Assembly (NCBI GenBank): GCA_019155185.1 | Contig: CM032817.1 | Coordinates: 8,948,034-9,012,033, forward strand | Direction: 5' to 3' | DNA from: Beaufortia kweichowensis | Taxonomy: Eukaryota; Chordata; Actinopteri; Cypriniformes; Gastromyzontidae | DNA: 64,000 bases | In this document: piece after piece, positions 47,849-61,423 of the stretch | How the letters are laid out: every line of letters starts with the position of its first letter | Numbering within the stretch: position 1 is the first letter of the stretch | Notes under the pieces: model-generated | Databases searched by the model: none | Seen by the model: the letters and a program-made list of their open reading frames with translations, nothing else | What the model was told of the DNA's origin: nothing | Program-made: the position numbers and the translations under genes

Positions 47849-50800
47849 TCAGTACTCCACCGTTACAGCTTTAGTCCGCAGGTATTCATGCAGGGCTTCC
47901 TCACCTGGACACACACATACACACACAAATAATCCTCATGCTCATTTTTAAACAAGGCTACTTCACTAAGTTAAGTTAAGAATATGTATGCTTACCAAGG
48001 TCTTTTCCAAATCCAGACTGCTTAAAACCTCCAAAAGGAGCCGCCACATCAGTTTTATTATAGGTGTTGATGAACACAGTTCCTGCCTCCAGTTTCTCGC
48101 TGACATACATGGCCTTATTGATGTCACGGGTGAAGACCCCAGATGCCAGGCCGAACTCTGTGTCGTTGGCTCTGGTTAGAACTCCATCCACATCACTGAT
48201 ACGAATAAATCAGAGTCATGAGATCATTTGCAGAATTACTGAAGATACTGAATACTGAAGATGTTGCTTAGCTTGATTAAGTTGTTTAGGGGTTGAAGCT
48301 AAACTGTGTAGGATATGCAGCATATTGTACTGATTATTTGGTGAATAGAAAAGTTCAAATGATGCAAATTAATTTTATGGCTACCGTGATCTCATCATAC
48401 TAACACAAAAAACAGCTTACCCATCCTTGAATTTGGAAATAACCATAACAGGACCAAATGACTCTTCTTTGGCAATGAACATGTGATCTTCTACATCTGT
48501 AAAGACTGTGGGCTCCATAAAAAAGCCTGTGGAAAATAATAAATGAGATTGTGTGTGACTAAAATGTAAAACATTTTGAAGAAACTTTCATGTTCACCAA
48601 CCACCTCCATCACCTCCACATTATTATAGTTTTATAGTTAGTAATGTAGTTTTAGTTTTTTTTATTTAGAAACTAATTAAGCTAGGTGGGTGTCAGGTTA
48701 GATTTGAGGTATTACCTGGTCTGTCCACCTGTCTCCCACCGTAGACGAGCATAGCCCCCTCCTTCACACCGATATCACAGTACTCCACCAGCTTGTCCAG
48801 ATGAGCTTTGTGGTTCTGAGGCCCGTGATCTGTTGAGCGATCCAAAGGATCTCCGATCTTCATCTTCTTGATTTCCTCAACCTTCAGAGGTCAACACAGT
48901 AGTGATAAACTCAATGTCTAATGCCAGTATTATCATACAGATATTTACACATGCATTTAAACAAATACTATTAAAGAAAATCTGTAGTAACATACCACTC
49001 TCCTGAGGAACTCATCATGTATGGATTCCTCAACAAACAGTCTGCCCGCAGCGATGCAATTCTCTCCCTTATTAAAGTAAACAGAACTCATGCCCTGCAG
49101 CAGACACAGAAACAAACACAGCTGATTAAAGCAGGACCTATGAGATGAAATCTGAATATTCTGGCAGTAATTTTCTTCTCTTACCATTCTAACTGCCTTA
49201 TCTATGTCACAATCACTGAAGATGATGAGTGGAGATTTACCACCCAGCTCCAGAGAGACCTTCTTTAGGTTACTGACAGCACAACTGCAACAGGAAATCA
49301 TCAAAATTATCATCAAAGCAGGAAGCTCTTTCAGATCATATATGAAATATGAAATTTCATAAATGGGACGTACCTTTTCATGATCTGTTTGCCAATGGGA
49401 GTGGAGCCAGTAAATCCGAGCTTACGGATATCAGGGTGATCGGACATCCTCTGTCCGACCAGACCACCTGAGAGGAAGACACAGAATGTCAGTCATCAAC
49501 CAGAGAAAGAAACATCTGAAGGAGATAAGATAGATTTTACAGTTTTCTAAGAGAAATGTGAGTAACCGCCACACCATAGTTTAAAACCCTCATCATAAAA
49601 ACTACTAATAGCAATAATAATAAATTGTGTTTTGCTCATTGATGGGCCAAGTGAGTCATTCTTATATCTAACCTGATCCTGGTACAATGTTGATAACTCC
49701 TTTTGGAATGCCAGCTTTCACTGTGAGCTCAGCAAACTTCAGTGCGGTCAGAGGAGTTACCTGGAAAATCAAGAATAATAAATTGTCGCGTGTGCATTAG
49801 GTATTAGTGGTGTGTTCTATGATACATGTGTGTGTGTGTTACCTGAGCAGGTTTCAGGACGAGTGTGTTTCCAGCTGCCAGACATGCTGCGCTCTTCCAC
49901 GCCAGCATCATCAGTGGGTAATTCCATGGGATCACTATGGCACAAACGCTGAGAACCAAACAAACCGTATTACACATTTACTATGGGCACGTTTATATAA
50001 AAGCACACCCAAACAGTTACTTACCCCAGAGGTTCTTTCTTTGTAAAGGTGAGGTTGCGGTTGGGTCTGGCCTGGTTGATGGGTATTGTCGAGCCCTGTG
50101 GGAAACAGGATATGATGCGTAAATGACAGGACATCACAGAAAGGACCGGAAGATTATGTAGCAAACACACACACACACAGATACAAACCTGTATCTTGTC
50201 GCACCAGCCGGCAAAATATCTAAAAGTCTGTATGGACATGCCCACGTGTGTTTTTAAAGCCAGGGTGTAAACAGCACCAGAATCGATCGTCTCGATCGTG
50301 GCCAGTTCTTCTTGATGCTCCTCCATCAGGTCAGCCAGACTGTTTACACACAAACAAGCAATCAATTTGCTATTATGTCATAGTAATGTGTTGCTTTGTA
50401 GATATGTTCAGCTTTTTTAAATATTGACTCATTGGATCCATAACGTCAACAAACTCTCCAATAATCCTTTCTAAAAACACACACTTAACTGGCCCCAATC
50501 TGAAAATCTCACCGATAGAGCAGTCTGCCCCGGTCACGCGGGTTCATTTTGCCCCAGGGGCCGTCGTAGAAAGCCTCTTTAGCTGCGCTAACCGCTCGGT
50601 CCACATCCGCCACTGAAGCATATGACACCTTACAGATCACCTGCAGGGCACAACAGAAACATCAGACATGTCGGACGTGTGTGTGTGAGTCTGAGATGAG
50701 AAAGCTCACCGAGCCATCTGTGGGGTTGATCGTGTTGTATGTCTTTCCATCTTCTGCATCTTCAAACTTGCCGTTGATGAAACACTGGTAAGGCATCTTC

Positions 50801-53800
50801 AACGTTATGTTGTTGACGTCTTTCGTTGCGTAGTCGATGACGAGCTCCTCCTCCTTGTCCTCTCCGCGCAGGCGTCGGACGAACATCTGGATGAAGTTCT
50901 GAAAGGTGGTGGCCATGTAGACGTCTTCGTTCTGAAGCTGAACACCTTCACATTTCTGCTTCACCTCCTCCACCAACCTGAACCAAACATTTACATGCAT
51001 TGACCTTAACGTAAATAAAACATTTACACTGAACTAAACCTAAATCAAACAATCACATACAACCAACCAATAACTGACAGTGAATCACACCACTCTCAAG
51101 TCTTTGTTTTTACTCATCGTAAACTCACGCAAATACGATAATCGCTTTTTGTCTGCCAATTGTTATTAAATGTTCATGGCAAAATCTAAATGACCCACCT
51201 GACCACATCCATTGAAGCAGCTCCCGACTTAAAGAAATCCGTTGTTTCTTCAATACTTGAAACATTGCTCAGAATGCCTTTCCAGATCAGCTACAACACG
51301 TTAACAAATATGGCAAAGGTCAAAACTGTTCAAATACATCTAAATTAATGTCTATAATCATGTAAAAGTGATTTCAGACACACCCTGATCTCCTCTGCCA
51401 TCTTCTTCTCCTCGTCTGTGAGCTCCAAGCTGCTGGTCTCCTCTGATGAGAAGTATTTGGATGCTGGAATCATCCTTCCGTCCTCAAACTGCAGGTTTTT
51501 TACTTGGAGCTACAGGGTCATATACATTAACACAATTATTACTGTGACTTTGTAGTGCAGGTATATAGCATTGTGACTATAACGACTGCACACTTACCAT
51601 TTTTCCATCAGACCCGAAAAGAACAAGTCCAGATTTGGTGATAAGTCCAGGCTGGGACGCCCCCTCCACCTCTATTGGCTGACCGGCTGGTACTGACCCG
51701 CTTAGCATCGAAGAGCTGTACAATGTTACGGGCTACAAAACAGAGCACACAAGCACACGTTACCATCCAGGACAAACAACATCCACTGAGCGTCAGCAAG
51801 TGGAAAGAAAAAAATATAAGCATCATAAATGTTCTCTGCACCAGGCCTATACAATACTGATTAGGAATTAAATGAAAGCAGATGGGGATCAGGGACAGCT
51901 TTCATTATATGGAAAAACAGAAGATGTCCCTTTAAGTTTAGAACAGAGAAAAGTGTTTAAGTGTTTGGAAAGCGCACCTTTCCATCAATAACGACCCAAG
52001 CACCTGGAACTTTATCATGACCGCGGATCCAGTTATGGATGGCCTCTGCCGACTGCACCATATTGACCTTTAAGAGGAAAAAGAAAAATTGAATTCACTA
52101 TCATGTGTTACATACAATGCAGTTGCATAACAAGACTCTTTGACCCCTAAAAGCATATTGCAGTCTAAAAGGTTTTGCAAAAAATATGAGAAGATAGCCG
52201 AGGTCTCTACCTGGGCATTGGATTTCTTCTGGATGCCTTCATAACTGGCTCCCTCCTCAGTCTGAGGGATCTTGGGGGCTTCACCATCGGCAATGAGCTG
52301 TACAGCTTCAACCTGTTTGAACAACCACACACATTTACAAATGTGTAGTCAAAATCGAAAGTGTAGTTTGTTTAAAAATTTCATTTTGATTTCCTTCCAG
52401 TCACAAAGCATCACTGGAAAAAGAGCCGTTGTCATGGTTACCATGGCTTTGATGCCCTCTGGAAACAGGAAGCGGTTATAGAGGGTATCCACGGTATCGT
52501 TGGGATCTACTGTACATTCCCGCTGCAGGAGGATGGGACCAGTGTCCAAACCATCATCAGCCCAGAAGATACTAAATCCTCCTTTCTTATCGCCCTCAAT
52601 TAGTGTCCTGTACACACACACACCATTTGGTTAAAAACAGTTTGCTGCAAACACACTCAGGAAATAATATTTAATAGCGGGTTTAAACACATGTCACTCA
52701 CCAGTTGATGGCGGAAGCTCCTCTGTGTTTAGGCAGGATTGACGGGTGGTAAATGATGGAGCCGTGTTTGGGGAAATCAATCACATCCATTGGGATGAAC
52801 TGAGAGCAAAAAGGCATGACGTTCAGCTCGGCGCCCACAGACTTGTATGCCTCCACCACCTCCGGGATGGGCTTCCCTTTTACCCGCCAGCGTGGGAACT
52901 TAAACACCGGCGTCCCATCCTTCTCTGCCACCGCCGCTGGAGGTCAGAGAGAGAATAGTTATATAAGCCATCTGATATAAAACCAGTTCACACCTGATTT
53001 ATTCACAGAGAACGACTTATCAAAACAGTATTACAGATATCTGAGTTATTGACCTTGTCATTTATAGCTATAAGTCTCAGCCTATAGTAATAAGCTATTC
53101 CCTGATTTACAGTATAACCTGTAGTTCCACTGCTTACAAAAGACAAGACAAAATATGAAATAATACAATTTTAGCCGAATAATTCTCAAGAGCTCAGTTA
53201 CTTTATTGCACCTCATACATGGTATTATGTAAATCTGTGGTAAGCTTTTTTGCTTAACCTGATAACACAGCTGCCTCCCTAACCCCTCCCCTGTCACTTT
53301 AACCAACTGTTCTTCAATGATATGACACCCCCACACAAACAAAAACTTTCACTGGTCCTCTGTCACCCACCCCCAACAGATACTCACCCAGGGGGTCCGC
53401 CTTTCCATCCTTATCAGGAACTGTAAACACGCCAACCACTTTATGGCCCTGCTTGCGGAGGTTTGTGTAAACTTCCTGTCCAAACAGGCTCTGACCAATC
53501 AGGGCCAGCTTTAGTTTATTTTGGTAGTAAGTCTGTGTAAAAACAATTATTATTATTATAAATATTATTATTTATATATATTATCTTTGCTTTTTGATAT
53601 ACATTTGTTCAACAATTGTTACACAGTATTTTGATACGTAAGTGACAATTGTCTTATTATAAAATGTGACCATGTCTCCGGCAAAAAATAAGCGATTAGA
53701 GTGCGCATGCGCATCATGGACACATTCAAATCAAAGAGTCAACACGACACAGTTGCATTACTATAAATATAACAGACCAGCGTCTAATTACAATATAACT

Positions 53801-54493
53801 GTAATACAACATACGACCAAAATAAAAACAGCTACTGGCAAAAAACACCCAGCCCAAGTATTGTTTAGATGCCAAAACAATAAAAAGCAAGTTTATAATG
53901 GCTTGTCATCTCAAAATCAATTCTGGAACATATCTACCATACAATGCACATGTGATTCTAAGTTGCTGTATAGTTAGGGACCTTGTAGTACGGTTTAAAT
54001 AGTATTACTAGTAATATGATCTGCCCCTCAAATTCTCGCCCTCTTGCTGACGCAACTCGCCAAAGATCTAGACGTGATCCCACCAAAAGCAACGTGGCAT
54101 GCACTGTTTAAAAACTGTTTAACTATATAAAATCATTTTCAACTGTAACTTAGAAAGCTTATAAGACGTGCATATAAATAAATGAAGGATAAATTAATAC
54201 ACGAATGTCAATCAAATTACAACACGGCACCGGGTCATTTCCACTGACAGCACGCGCGATTTAAGCTGTCCATGTCACACCTCTGTATAATAATTTAATT
54301 TAAGAGGTTAACAACGTTGATAAACATTTCTTATGATGTATGCATGTGTCGGTGGTCGATCTAGCACGTTTGCACACATGCATTCATTCATTCATTCGTG
54401 TCTCTGTCTGTCTATTGTAAAAGACACAATGCAGACGATACTCACAGAGCTCGTGGAGAATTTCCTCATGACCGAGCTTGCCGTCCACAACAT
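47849..54493 (-). CDS. aldh1l2: Mitochondrial 10-formyltetrahydrofolate dehydrogenase
   Basis: Twenty-two coding exons: 54493-54446, 53532-53388, 52936-52702, 52607-52442, 52312-52211, 52067-51978, 51732-51598, 51509-51384, 51290-51199, 50977-50710, 50640-50513, 50339-50189, 50095-50025, 49948-49843, 49760-49673, 49467-49374, 49284-49185, 49094-48996, 48881-48716, 48526-48421, 48195-47996, 47904-47849 (TGA). All phases close, giving 923 aa, equal to human. The enzyme oxidises 10-formyl-THF to THF and CO2 with NADP+. Domains: a mitochondrial presequence in exon 1 (MLWTASSVMRKFSTSS), formyl-hydrolase with HPSILPKHRGAS (His about 128) and ADDGLDTGP, a carrier domain with the 4'-phosphopantetheine serine S375 in SGAASMD, and aldehyde dehydrogenase with VSLELGGK (E694) and GENC (C728). 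The presequence separates it from cytosolic ALDH1L1. Nothing is broken. Neighbours match human 12q23. Confidence 0.97.
53702..53713. promoter_or_regulatory. aldh1l2: Perfect NRF1-type palindrome in aldh1l2 intron 1
   Basis: TGCGCATGCGCA is an exact self-complementary match to the NRF1 consensus YGCGCAYGCGCR. It lies about 790 bp downstream of the aldh1l2 ATG. NRF1 controls many nuclear genes for mitochondrial proteins, which fits a mitochondrial enzyme. Use of the site is inferred. Confidence 0.4.
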
Positions 54494-55944
54494 GGCAAAA
54501 TGCGAAAAACACGCAGTAAAATCACGTTTCAAGCCCTGGCTTGCTGTTTCTGTAGACTCACACCTGCAGCTTACTGACTGTATCTGGTCTATGTGTGAGC
54601 TGAACCAGACTGAACCGACGCTCGCTGACGCTGAAGCGAGTTTCAGTGCGTGCGCGCTCCCGGGCGTCATTCGGTACGTCACGTCCACTATTTTGGTAGA
54701 TGCGCGTTCCAGTGTTCAGTTATTTTGACAGTAGGATTTTTATTTAGTAGAATAATTAACATACATAAAACTAAGCTGGGAAGCCAAAACCTGATTAAAT
54801 ATATTAAAACCAAATGTAGTTGGAGTTATTGACAATTATTGACTTTATGATTTTATTTCCGTAAAACCGAAAATGACTCAAACACTTTAACATAACACTT
54901 TAACACTTTTCACTGAAATTGTTTAACAATATTATTCAATATTTTGGATTTTGAGAAATTGTATTGCATCTGATATTTGTGCAATAAAATAATAAGATAT
55001 TTTTTAATTAAGAAAGAATTCTTTTTTAATTAATACATTTTTTTAGGTAACAAATCCCTTCAAAATCCTTTTTTATTCTTTAATCTTTTTAGTGCCATCT
55101 TGTAGTATTAAAAGACCACCAACTTAAAAAGGTTTAAACAACTACATGCCTGCTTAGATGCTTGTGAATTTTAACTTACTTTTATTATGTTTTTTATTTT
55201 AATACATTCTTAGTAACTTTTGTGAAGGATTCGATATTTTTTCTTTGAAATGGTCATTTTAATTGTTAGTTTTTACATTATGATTGCTGTAAAATCGCTT
55301 TTAGACAGAATTTCCATGACCATATAATTTTATAGAGTGAAATTAATTTATGCAATTTAACAAATTTAGCAAACCTAAATAAAAAAATTAGAACCGAGTT
55401 TGTTTTTAGACAAAATGATTTGCAGAAAGAGTAATACCTGACAACTATCAAGCAAATACAGGAAACATGTCTGACAGTAAAAAAATATTGTAGTTATACT
55501 TACTGAGGAAATTTCCTGATCCATAATGATATTGGAGAGCTTTGATATAGGCTGTCTGTTAGAAAACGTCTCTTCGATTGGTATTAAGCTCAAGGCAAGT
55601 TATTTGGCTTTGCAGTGATCCTGCAAATGGCTATAGTACAGTGGACTTTTACATTACAAATACCAGACTGTTAATGATCCACCAGAATAACCTTTGACAA
55701 AAAGGAAAAAAAATCTGGTTCCAAAACCAGTTCCACACTGGTACATTATCTTTTACCAAATAACCACACAATAAGATACCAATGCAACAGATACATCCAG
55801 CATTTTTCATTATGTTTGAGTTATTACAAGATCCATTATATTACTTCTTTTAAATAAGTATCACACAAGTTTTGTGGTATGGGTCACTTTTGCACTGTAG
55901 CTCAAAGCAAAGCATTAAAACGGCAAGGAGGGAAAACCAAGTGG
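54494..55944. other. aldh1l2 promoter and interval to samm50
   Basis: The first 200 bp (to about 54690) is CpG-rich and should be the aldh1l2 promoter and leader. It has a half-conserved NRF1-like GTGCGTGCGCG at 54646-54656 and no TATA box. A (CATT)n run lies at about 54377-54397 inside intron 1. From 54720 to 55940 the DNA is AT-rich with no recognised gene; a minus-strand frame at 55375-55593 has no family features. This strip joins the 12q23-type and 22q13-type gene blocks. Confidence 0.5.
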
Positions 55945-55950
55945 TTTATT
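55945..55950 (-). terminator. samm50: Candidate samm50 polyadenylation signal
   Basis: AATAAA on the minus strand, about 650 nt downstream of the samm50 stop codon at 56596. Confidence 0.4.
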
Positions 55951-56595
55951 TTTGTGCACAATGTTACATTGCAACAAATAATAAAAATTACCCTAGCAAT
56001 AAGAGCACTCCAGGTGGGTTCATGAAGGAACACTGGAACTTTCAAATCACGGATGGTCTGTCTGATTTGATTCCCTAGGTTTGGCATCAAATGTGACAAT
56101 TCATGTAAACACTAAATCATCTCTTTAAAAAGGAGAAAAGGTGCTTATAGTCATATGACTAATTGACTACAGATTAAACGCAACAATTGATAATCCAGTA
56201 TTAATATTATATTAAAAATGTAATCAGAGTGTAATATATGGGCTAACAGTAACACTAGGATTGCCTAAGAACGGAGCTGTTTTTCTCCAAACATTAATAA
56301 AGAACATCAAAGGGTTCTATGGTATGGCAACATGCGTGACCATGGTTAATGTTTAAAAGTTTCTCATACTGTAAAGAAGCTGTATACCTAACACAACACC
56401 TAAAGCAATCTGGCCATATGTGTACTCTGAAGTTGAGGGGTATGCAGCCAAACAATCAATATTTGTCATAAGAAAGAAAGCTCTGCCACCTTTTGGAGAA
56501 GGTGAAGAAACTTTTACCTGGTTTCAACATTTTAAATATTACAAAAAGCTATCCCACAAATCATTGCTTTAGAACAGAGATAGCAGCAAAGGTGA

Positions 56596-59500
56596 TCACA
56601 GGAAACGGATGCCTGCACCGAACTGCACACCATCACATATCCTGCAAAGAAACACGGTTATAATTAGTTAACACCAATATAGACTAACAAAATTGACTAA
56701 CAAATTTAGGTGTTAATGTTGCTGTGTAAGTCAGTGTATACCTGTCTCCGCTTTGAACACTCATGGGAAAGCAATAGTTTAGTTCAAGCCTAGCAATGTT
56801 TCCCAGTCGTAGAATTATTCCTGCCCCGTAAGACCATCGGATACATTCTGCTAGTTTCTGTAGATGTGCACGTGGTCCCTCTCCTACAAAAACACAGTGC
56901 ATAATGTCAATTTACAGACACAGTAACAGAATGTGAGGATTACAAAGGGTTTAAGATTAAAGGAGAAAGACGTTTTGGAAGCAACTGTTTTGTAATTGTT
57001 AAATGCTCTCTCATTTGCAAGTTGCTTTGGATAATAGCATCTGATAAATGAATAAATGTCAAATGTAAATTATGTAGATCCTACTGTAACTGCGGTAGTC
57101 TCAATATATCAAGTTTTGATGTAACAATGTAACACCCCATGTGGACAAAAGGCGCTAGTACATCTCATTATAGAATCAAATAAATGAATTAACTTACTTA
57201 AACCCTTAAAGCAGGTAAAATACTGACCATAGTCGAGGTTGCAAAGGTTTCCAGCATTAAGGAAAAAGTGAGTTCTGAAGAGATCTACTAGGCCACCCCG
57301 GGTCGAGCGGAAGGGGAGGGGTGTGTATAGGTGGAGCCCACCAGCCCAAAATGCTTCTCCACCCAGATAATCACCTGATCAGTGACGGTCACAAGCAAGT
57401 AGGGGGTCAAAATCAGAAACAGAAAAAAACAATAAATAACTGCATAACATTGCAAAACTTACAAATAAAAGAACACAGGGTATTAACATTTACACTGGGA
57501 CAAAAGGCTGTTTGCTGTATTAAATGCAAATTATATACAGACATTTACCTTCACTTTGTGGGCCTATACTGTACATGCCAAAACCTCTCACACTAGTTGG
57601 GCCGCCCAGGTAGAACCTGCCAAAAATAAACATGTTTGTGTTAGTGCAATGCAACAACACTAAAATCAAATCAAACAAACAAACAAACCTGTCAGCAATG
57701 GAGATAGGTTGACCCCCAAGAGGAAAAATCATCCCTCCCCACAAAGATGCAGATAATACCTAGATGAAGAGAAAATCCATCAGACATACTCTACTATAAG
57801 AAATGTTTTCTAATAAAAAGTGACATTACAGCAACTAGACAATGTCAGAAAGTCAAATAGTTGAGCAAGGCTACTCACAGAACCCCAAATAAATGGTTTG
57901 TTAAACTGCAGTTCAAAGTCCTCCTTGAGAAAGCTGGCATCACCACCTGTGTATCCTGCCAGTTCCTAAAGCAACAGCGTGAACAAAGTACAGCTAAAAC
58001 CGTTCATGACAGCTTCAGTCAATGATGGTGTTTTAGGCACAGAAGTGGTGAATGAAGAAATATAAAAAACACTGCTGATATGTTCTGGGCTAGTGATCAA
58101 ATCCACACACCTGGTTGATCCGCAGTAAGGCACCTCTTTGGGGTAAGATGGCCGAGTTCCTGCCGTCTATTACCATAGTGTGCTAGTAAGAGAGAAGAAG
58201 AGAGTTTTTCATAAAATCTTAAGAGCCAAAACACTAGTTTCGACTTTAGGCAAACTGAGCATAGCTTACAGAAAGTGCAGATTTAAGAGTGTGGCCGCTC
58301 TCTTCCCTCACGGCAAATGATGCGCTTCGGGCCAAACACCCGAGTTCACGCCAGACGCCTTCCCATTTCAAAGTGTGATCTGTCATCCACAGAGGAAACT
58401 GAAAGAAAAACAGTATATCAACCTTTTGTTTATAAATTCATCAAGACAGATACGGTCATTCTCTTACATTGAGTTCTGTAGAAACACCCCTGTCCGTTTC
58501 CTTTAGTGAACTCCATGGAAACTGGCCCGTGACTTTGTACAGGTTTAGTGTAAAGCTACAAAGGATAAAACAATCAGTGAGACCCAGCACAAAAACTAAC
58601 AAAACTCTTGTTACCTTTTATACTATTTCAACAAAATGATCCTACTTGCGCTCATAATATCCAGGCTGTGGTTTGAAGAAGGACAGGCCATAGGATGTTT
58701 CTTTAGTTCCATAGGAAAACTGAAAAGTGAGTCTCTCTCCTCTGCCAAACATGTTTGGAAGCTTAATACCCAGTACCTGTGTATAGATAAACACACAAAT
58801 AAAGTACCACTACAAAACAAGCAATGCAGAGAACGTATATAATTTATGACACTATTTTGTTTTAATAAGGGGGAGGGATCAAAACAATTCAGAACCATTG
58901 ATCTTTATTGTCTGTAAAGGCAATAATTGAGTCATAAAATAGTAGATGATATAATGGAATTACAACGTGTGTTTGTATTATGGCTCTCACCATACTGCCT
59001 TCATTGTTTCCAACCATAGTGTTGTAGCTGCCAGTAAGTCGCTTAAGCTCAGTCACCTCAAATGTAACATCAAGTCCATTTGGCAGTGCGTCTGCTCCTG
59101 AGTTTAGAAGGACACCAGTTTTGTACCCGATAGTGTGGCTAAATGTTGCTTCATAATAGATTCCCTCATGCGATTACCAAAATCGTGTGTCTAATTAAGC
59201 ATGAATTGGACATAAACATGGATGCCACACCTTCTGAGATGTCAATCACCACCTCCACATCCTTGAATATACCAAGACGGAGTAACTTCTGTCTGGCCTC
59301 GTGGGATTTCCTCATCACCTGCAGAAACACTAAGCTTGTTACTCTCAAAAAAACTTTAACCAATCCCAGTAAAACACCATGAACTGAACGAGTAACTCAC
59401 ATCCACCAGATTCCTGGCAGTGAAGACATCAGAGATCTCATAGCCCAAGTAATCTTCTTTAGTTCTGCCTAGTCCTGCAACGTTGACATGTTGAACAACA

Positions 59501-60055
59501 ACCTAGATGAGACAAGACATGTCATAGATTTCATATGATAGCAGGTGCAATTAGGAAAAAATGTCATAAACAAATATGCAATGCACATACTGTGTAAAGT
59601 TACTTTTTATCTAGGCTAGTACAGTGCCTTTACCATTGCAATAATGATGAAGACACCAAGGTATTTAAACTAATATACAACAGTATTAGTGTAACAGTCA
59701 ATACAGTTAAACACAACTTACATCTTTATTTTCTAAAATCTCCTGCTTAGTTTCTTTCCCCGCCTCCATGCCATCCAGATCATCTGGGTGAACGCCCAGG
59801 TCTCGCCCAAACATGGGGTAAGGATCCAAACTCTACCAAAACATGACGATTTCCATTTATTGCACATCATGTAGAGTCATATACTGCCAACTAAAACATG
59901 CACAACTGTGCATCCAGCATTAGAGTTATGCAATAAGACAAAAACAAACACTGAACTAGCAAAATAAAACTAAACACAAGAGGTCACAGATAAACCAAGC
60001 CTATTTCAGCCTAAATCTTTAACAAATCAATTACCCTCGCGTGCACGGTACCCAT
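56596..60055 (-). CDS. samm50: SAMM50 sorting and assembly machinery component
   Basis: Fifteen coding exons: 60055-60035, 59832-59722, 59502-59401, 59318-59231, 59097-58991, 58776-58646, 58555-58468, 58398-58270, 58182-58111, 57965-57879, 57759-57689, 57616-57549, 57374-57228, 56883-56742, 56641-56596 (TGA). The phases close to 469 aa, the human length. Sam50 is the Omp85-family beta-barrel in the mitochondrial outer membrane that inserts other barrel proteins and takes part in the MICOS bridge to the inner membrane. The N-terminus starts MGTVHARS. The single POTRA domain spans about 45-125 ([31 protein letters not shown]). The barrel follows from about 145, with the Omp85 signature [20 protein letters not shown] in exons 11-12. 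The last strand ends [11 protein letters not shown] with the aromatic residue typical of barrel C-termini. Introns are 85 to about 860 bp. Zebrafish has a second, samm50-like gene, so the paralogue assignment rests on synteny with scube1. Confidence 0.95.
57000..57068 (+). mobile_element. SINE 3' tail fragment
   Basis: The sequence AAGTTGCTTTGGATAATAGC, then ATCTGATAAATGAATAAATG and a TCAAATGTAAAT end, matches the conserved tail of cyprinid tRNA-derived SINEs. The tRNA head is missing. It sits in samm50 intron 13, between 57228 and 56883. Confidence 0.6.
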
Positions 60056-61389
60056 TGTCTTGTGGGAAAATATCCTATAAATGTCTCCAAGACGCCCAGC
60101 TGTTTGTGGGAATGTTAAATATCGTAATATGTTACGAAGCAGTGAACACAACCCCCTTCAAGGAGGACGCCATGACACGCAACTGTTCCGCTTTGCGATA
60201 CGGAACGGTGATTGGCTAAGATGATGTGACGCCAGGCAAAATGGGCGGTTGTAAGTTATTGAAAGTGGAGCTGTATTTTTATTTAATTTACTTTTTATTT
60301 TTATACATGTATATTATATTATTCTCTTAATTTAGGTGACTGGTTTTCATGTTTCAATGTCATTTAATTGGTTACTATATATATATTAATTTGTTTGTGG
60401 CTGCACTGCCTGCTCTGCATATCGGACCCCCACGGAGCTTTACACAACCATTAAAAGGGCAAATGTGAACGTTTAAAACTGTGCATTTCCCAGAGTTAGA
60501 GTGAAAACTAGTTAAAGACTTAATGATAATTTATTCTTTATGTTGAATTTTTGTGTCAACTATTAGCAAGCTAGTCACACATGCGCAATGTTTACATCGG
60601 CGTTTACATATGTAGGCTATAGATAAGTGTCTTAGATTTGTGTGTGTAATTTATCAGATTTTTTGGTAATAATTATTATTGGTAGATTACATTTTAGGTT
60701 TCATATAATAATGTTATATCGTTTCGTTTGCTTTCAATGTCTCTGTATTCAGTTGCAATGCCCTAAAGTCACAAAAGTCGTCATTCAGTTATTTGGCCAG
60801 CAGAGGCCAGTATAATATCTCTGATTTGTTTTTAACTAGTAGATCTAGTAGAGGGAGAAATACTTCTCTATACACAGTCCACTACATTTACTTTTTCAAT
60901 AATACGGTGAGTAAATAAACACAAAGTGAAAGTATTTTTTACTTAGTAATTTATTGTGTTGGTTAATTCTAGTTCTGTTATATACACTAGTAACCGTGAA
61001 CGTTTATATTATTTGTTTTGTGACATAGATATTTACTTAACATGCAAATCGTGACGATATCAGTCACAGGTGCAGAGTTTAAAATTAAAATAATTCACAA
61101 AATCGGTAAAAAACAACAACACCACAATAAAAAACTGATAAAGATCATAAGTTTATTGGGAAGGGTTAAATTTCCACTCAGTTTGATTTAATTTAAACCT
61201 GACTTTCATCTAATACTTTAAATATTGTTATTAATAGTTATTTGTTTTTGTAATGACTATTAATTTTCTTTCATGCCTGTTGTTTATAGCATACAACATT
61301 TTAAAATAAATACGAATAATAGTTTATTTTTACCAGGTCTGGCCATTAACTAAGGGAGTCACTCTCTATATGTGTATCCTATATACATA

Positions 61390-61423
<34 letters not shown>

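Noticed and set aside
48359..48370. TGATGCAAA, a match to the ATF4/CHOP response element, in aldh1l2 intron 20
   Set aside because: Although ALDH1L2 is a reported ATF4 target in mammals, a 9 bp motif this far from the promoter is expected by chance.
54392..54688. 98-codon frame giving aldh1l2 a longer N-terminus
   Set aside because: The extension upstream of 54493 would sit in the CpG-rich leader. The downstream ATG gives a compact presequence and the exact family length of 923 aa.
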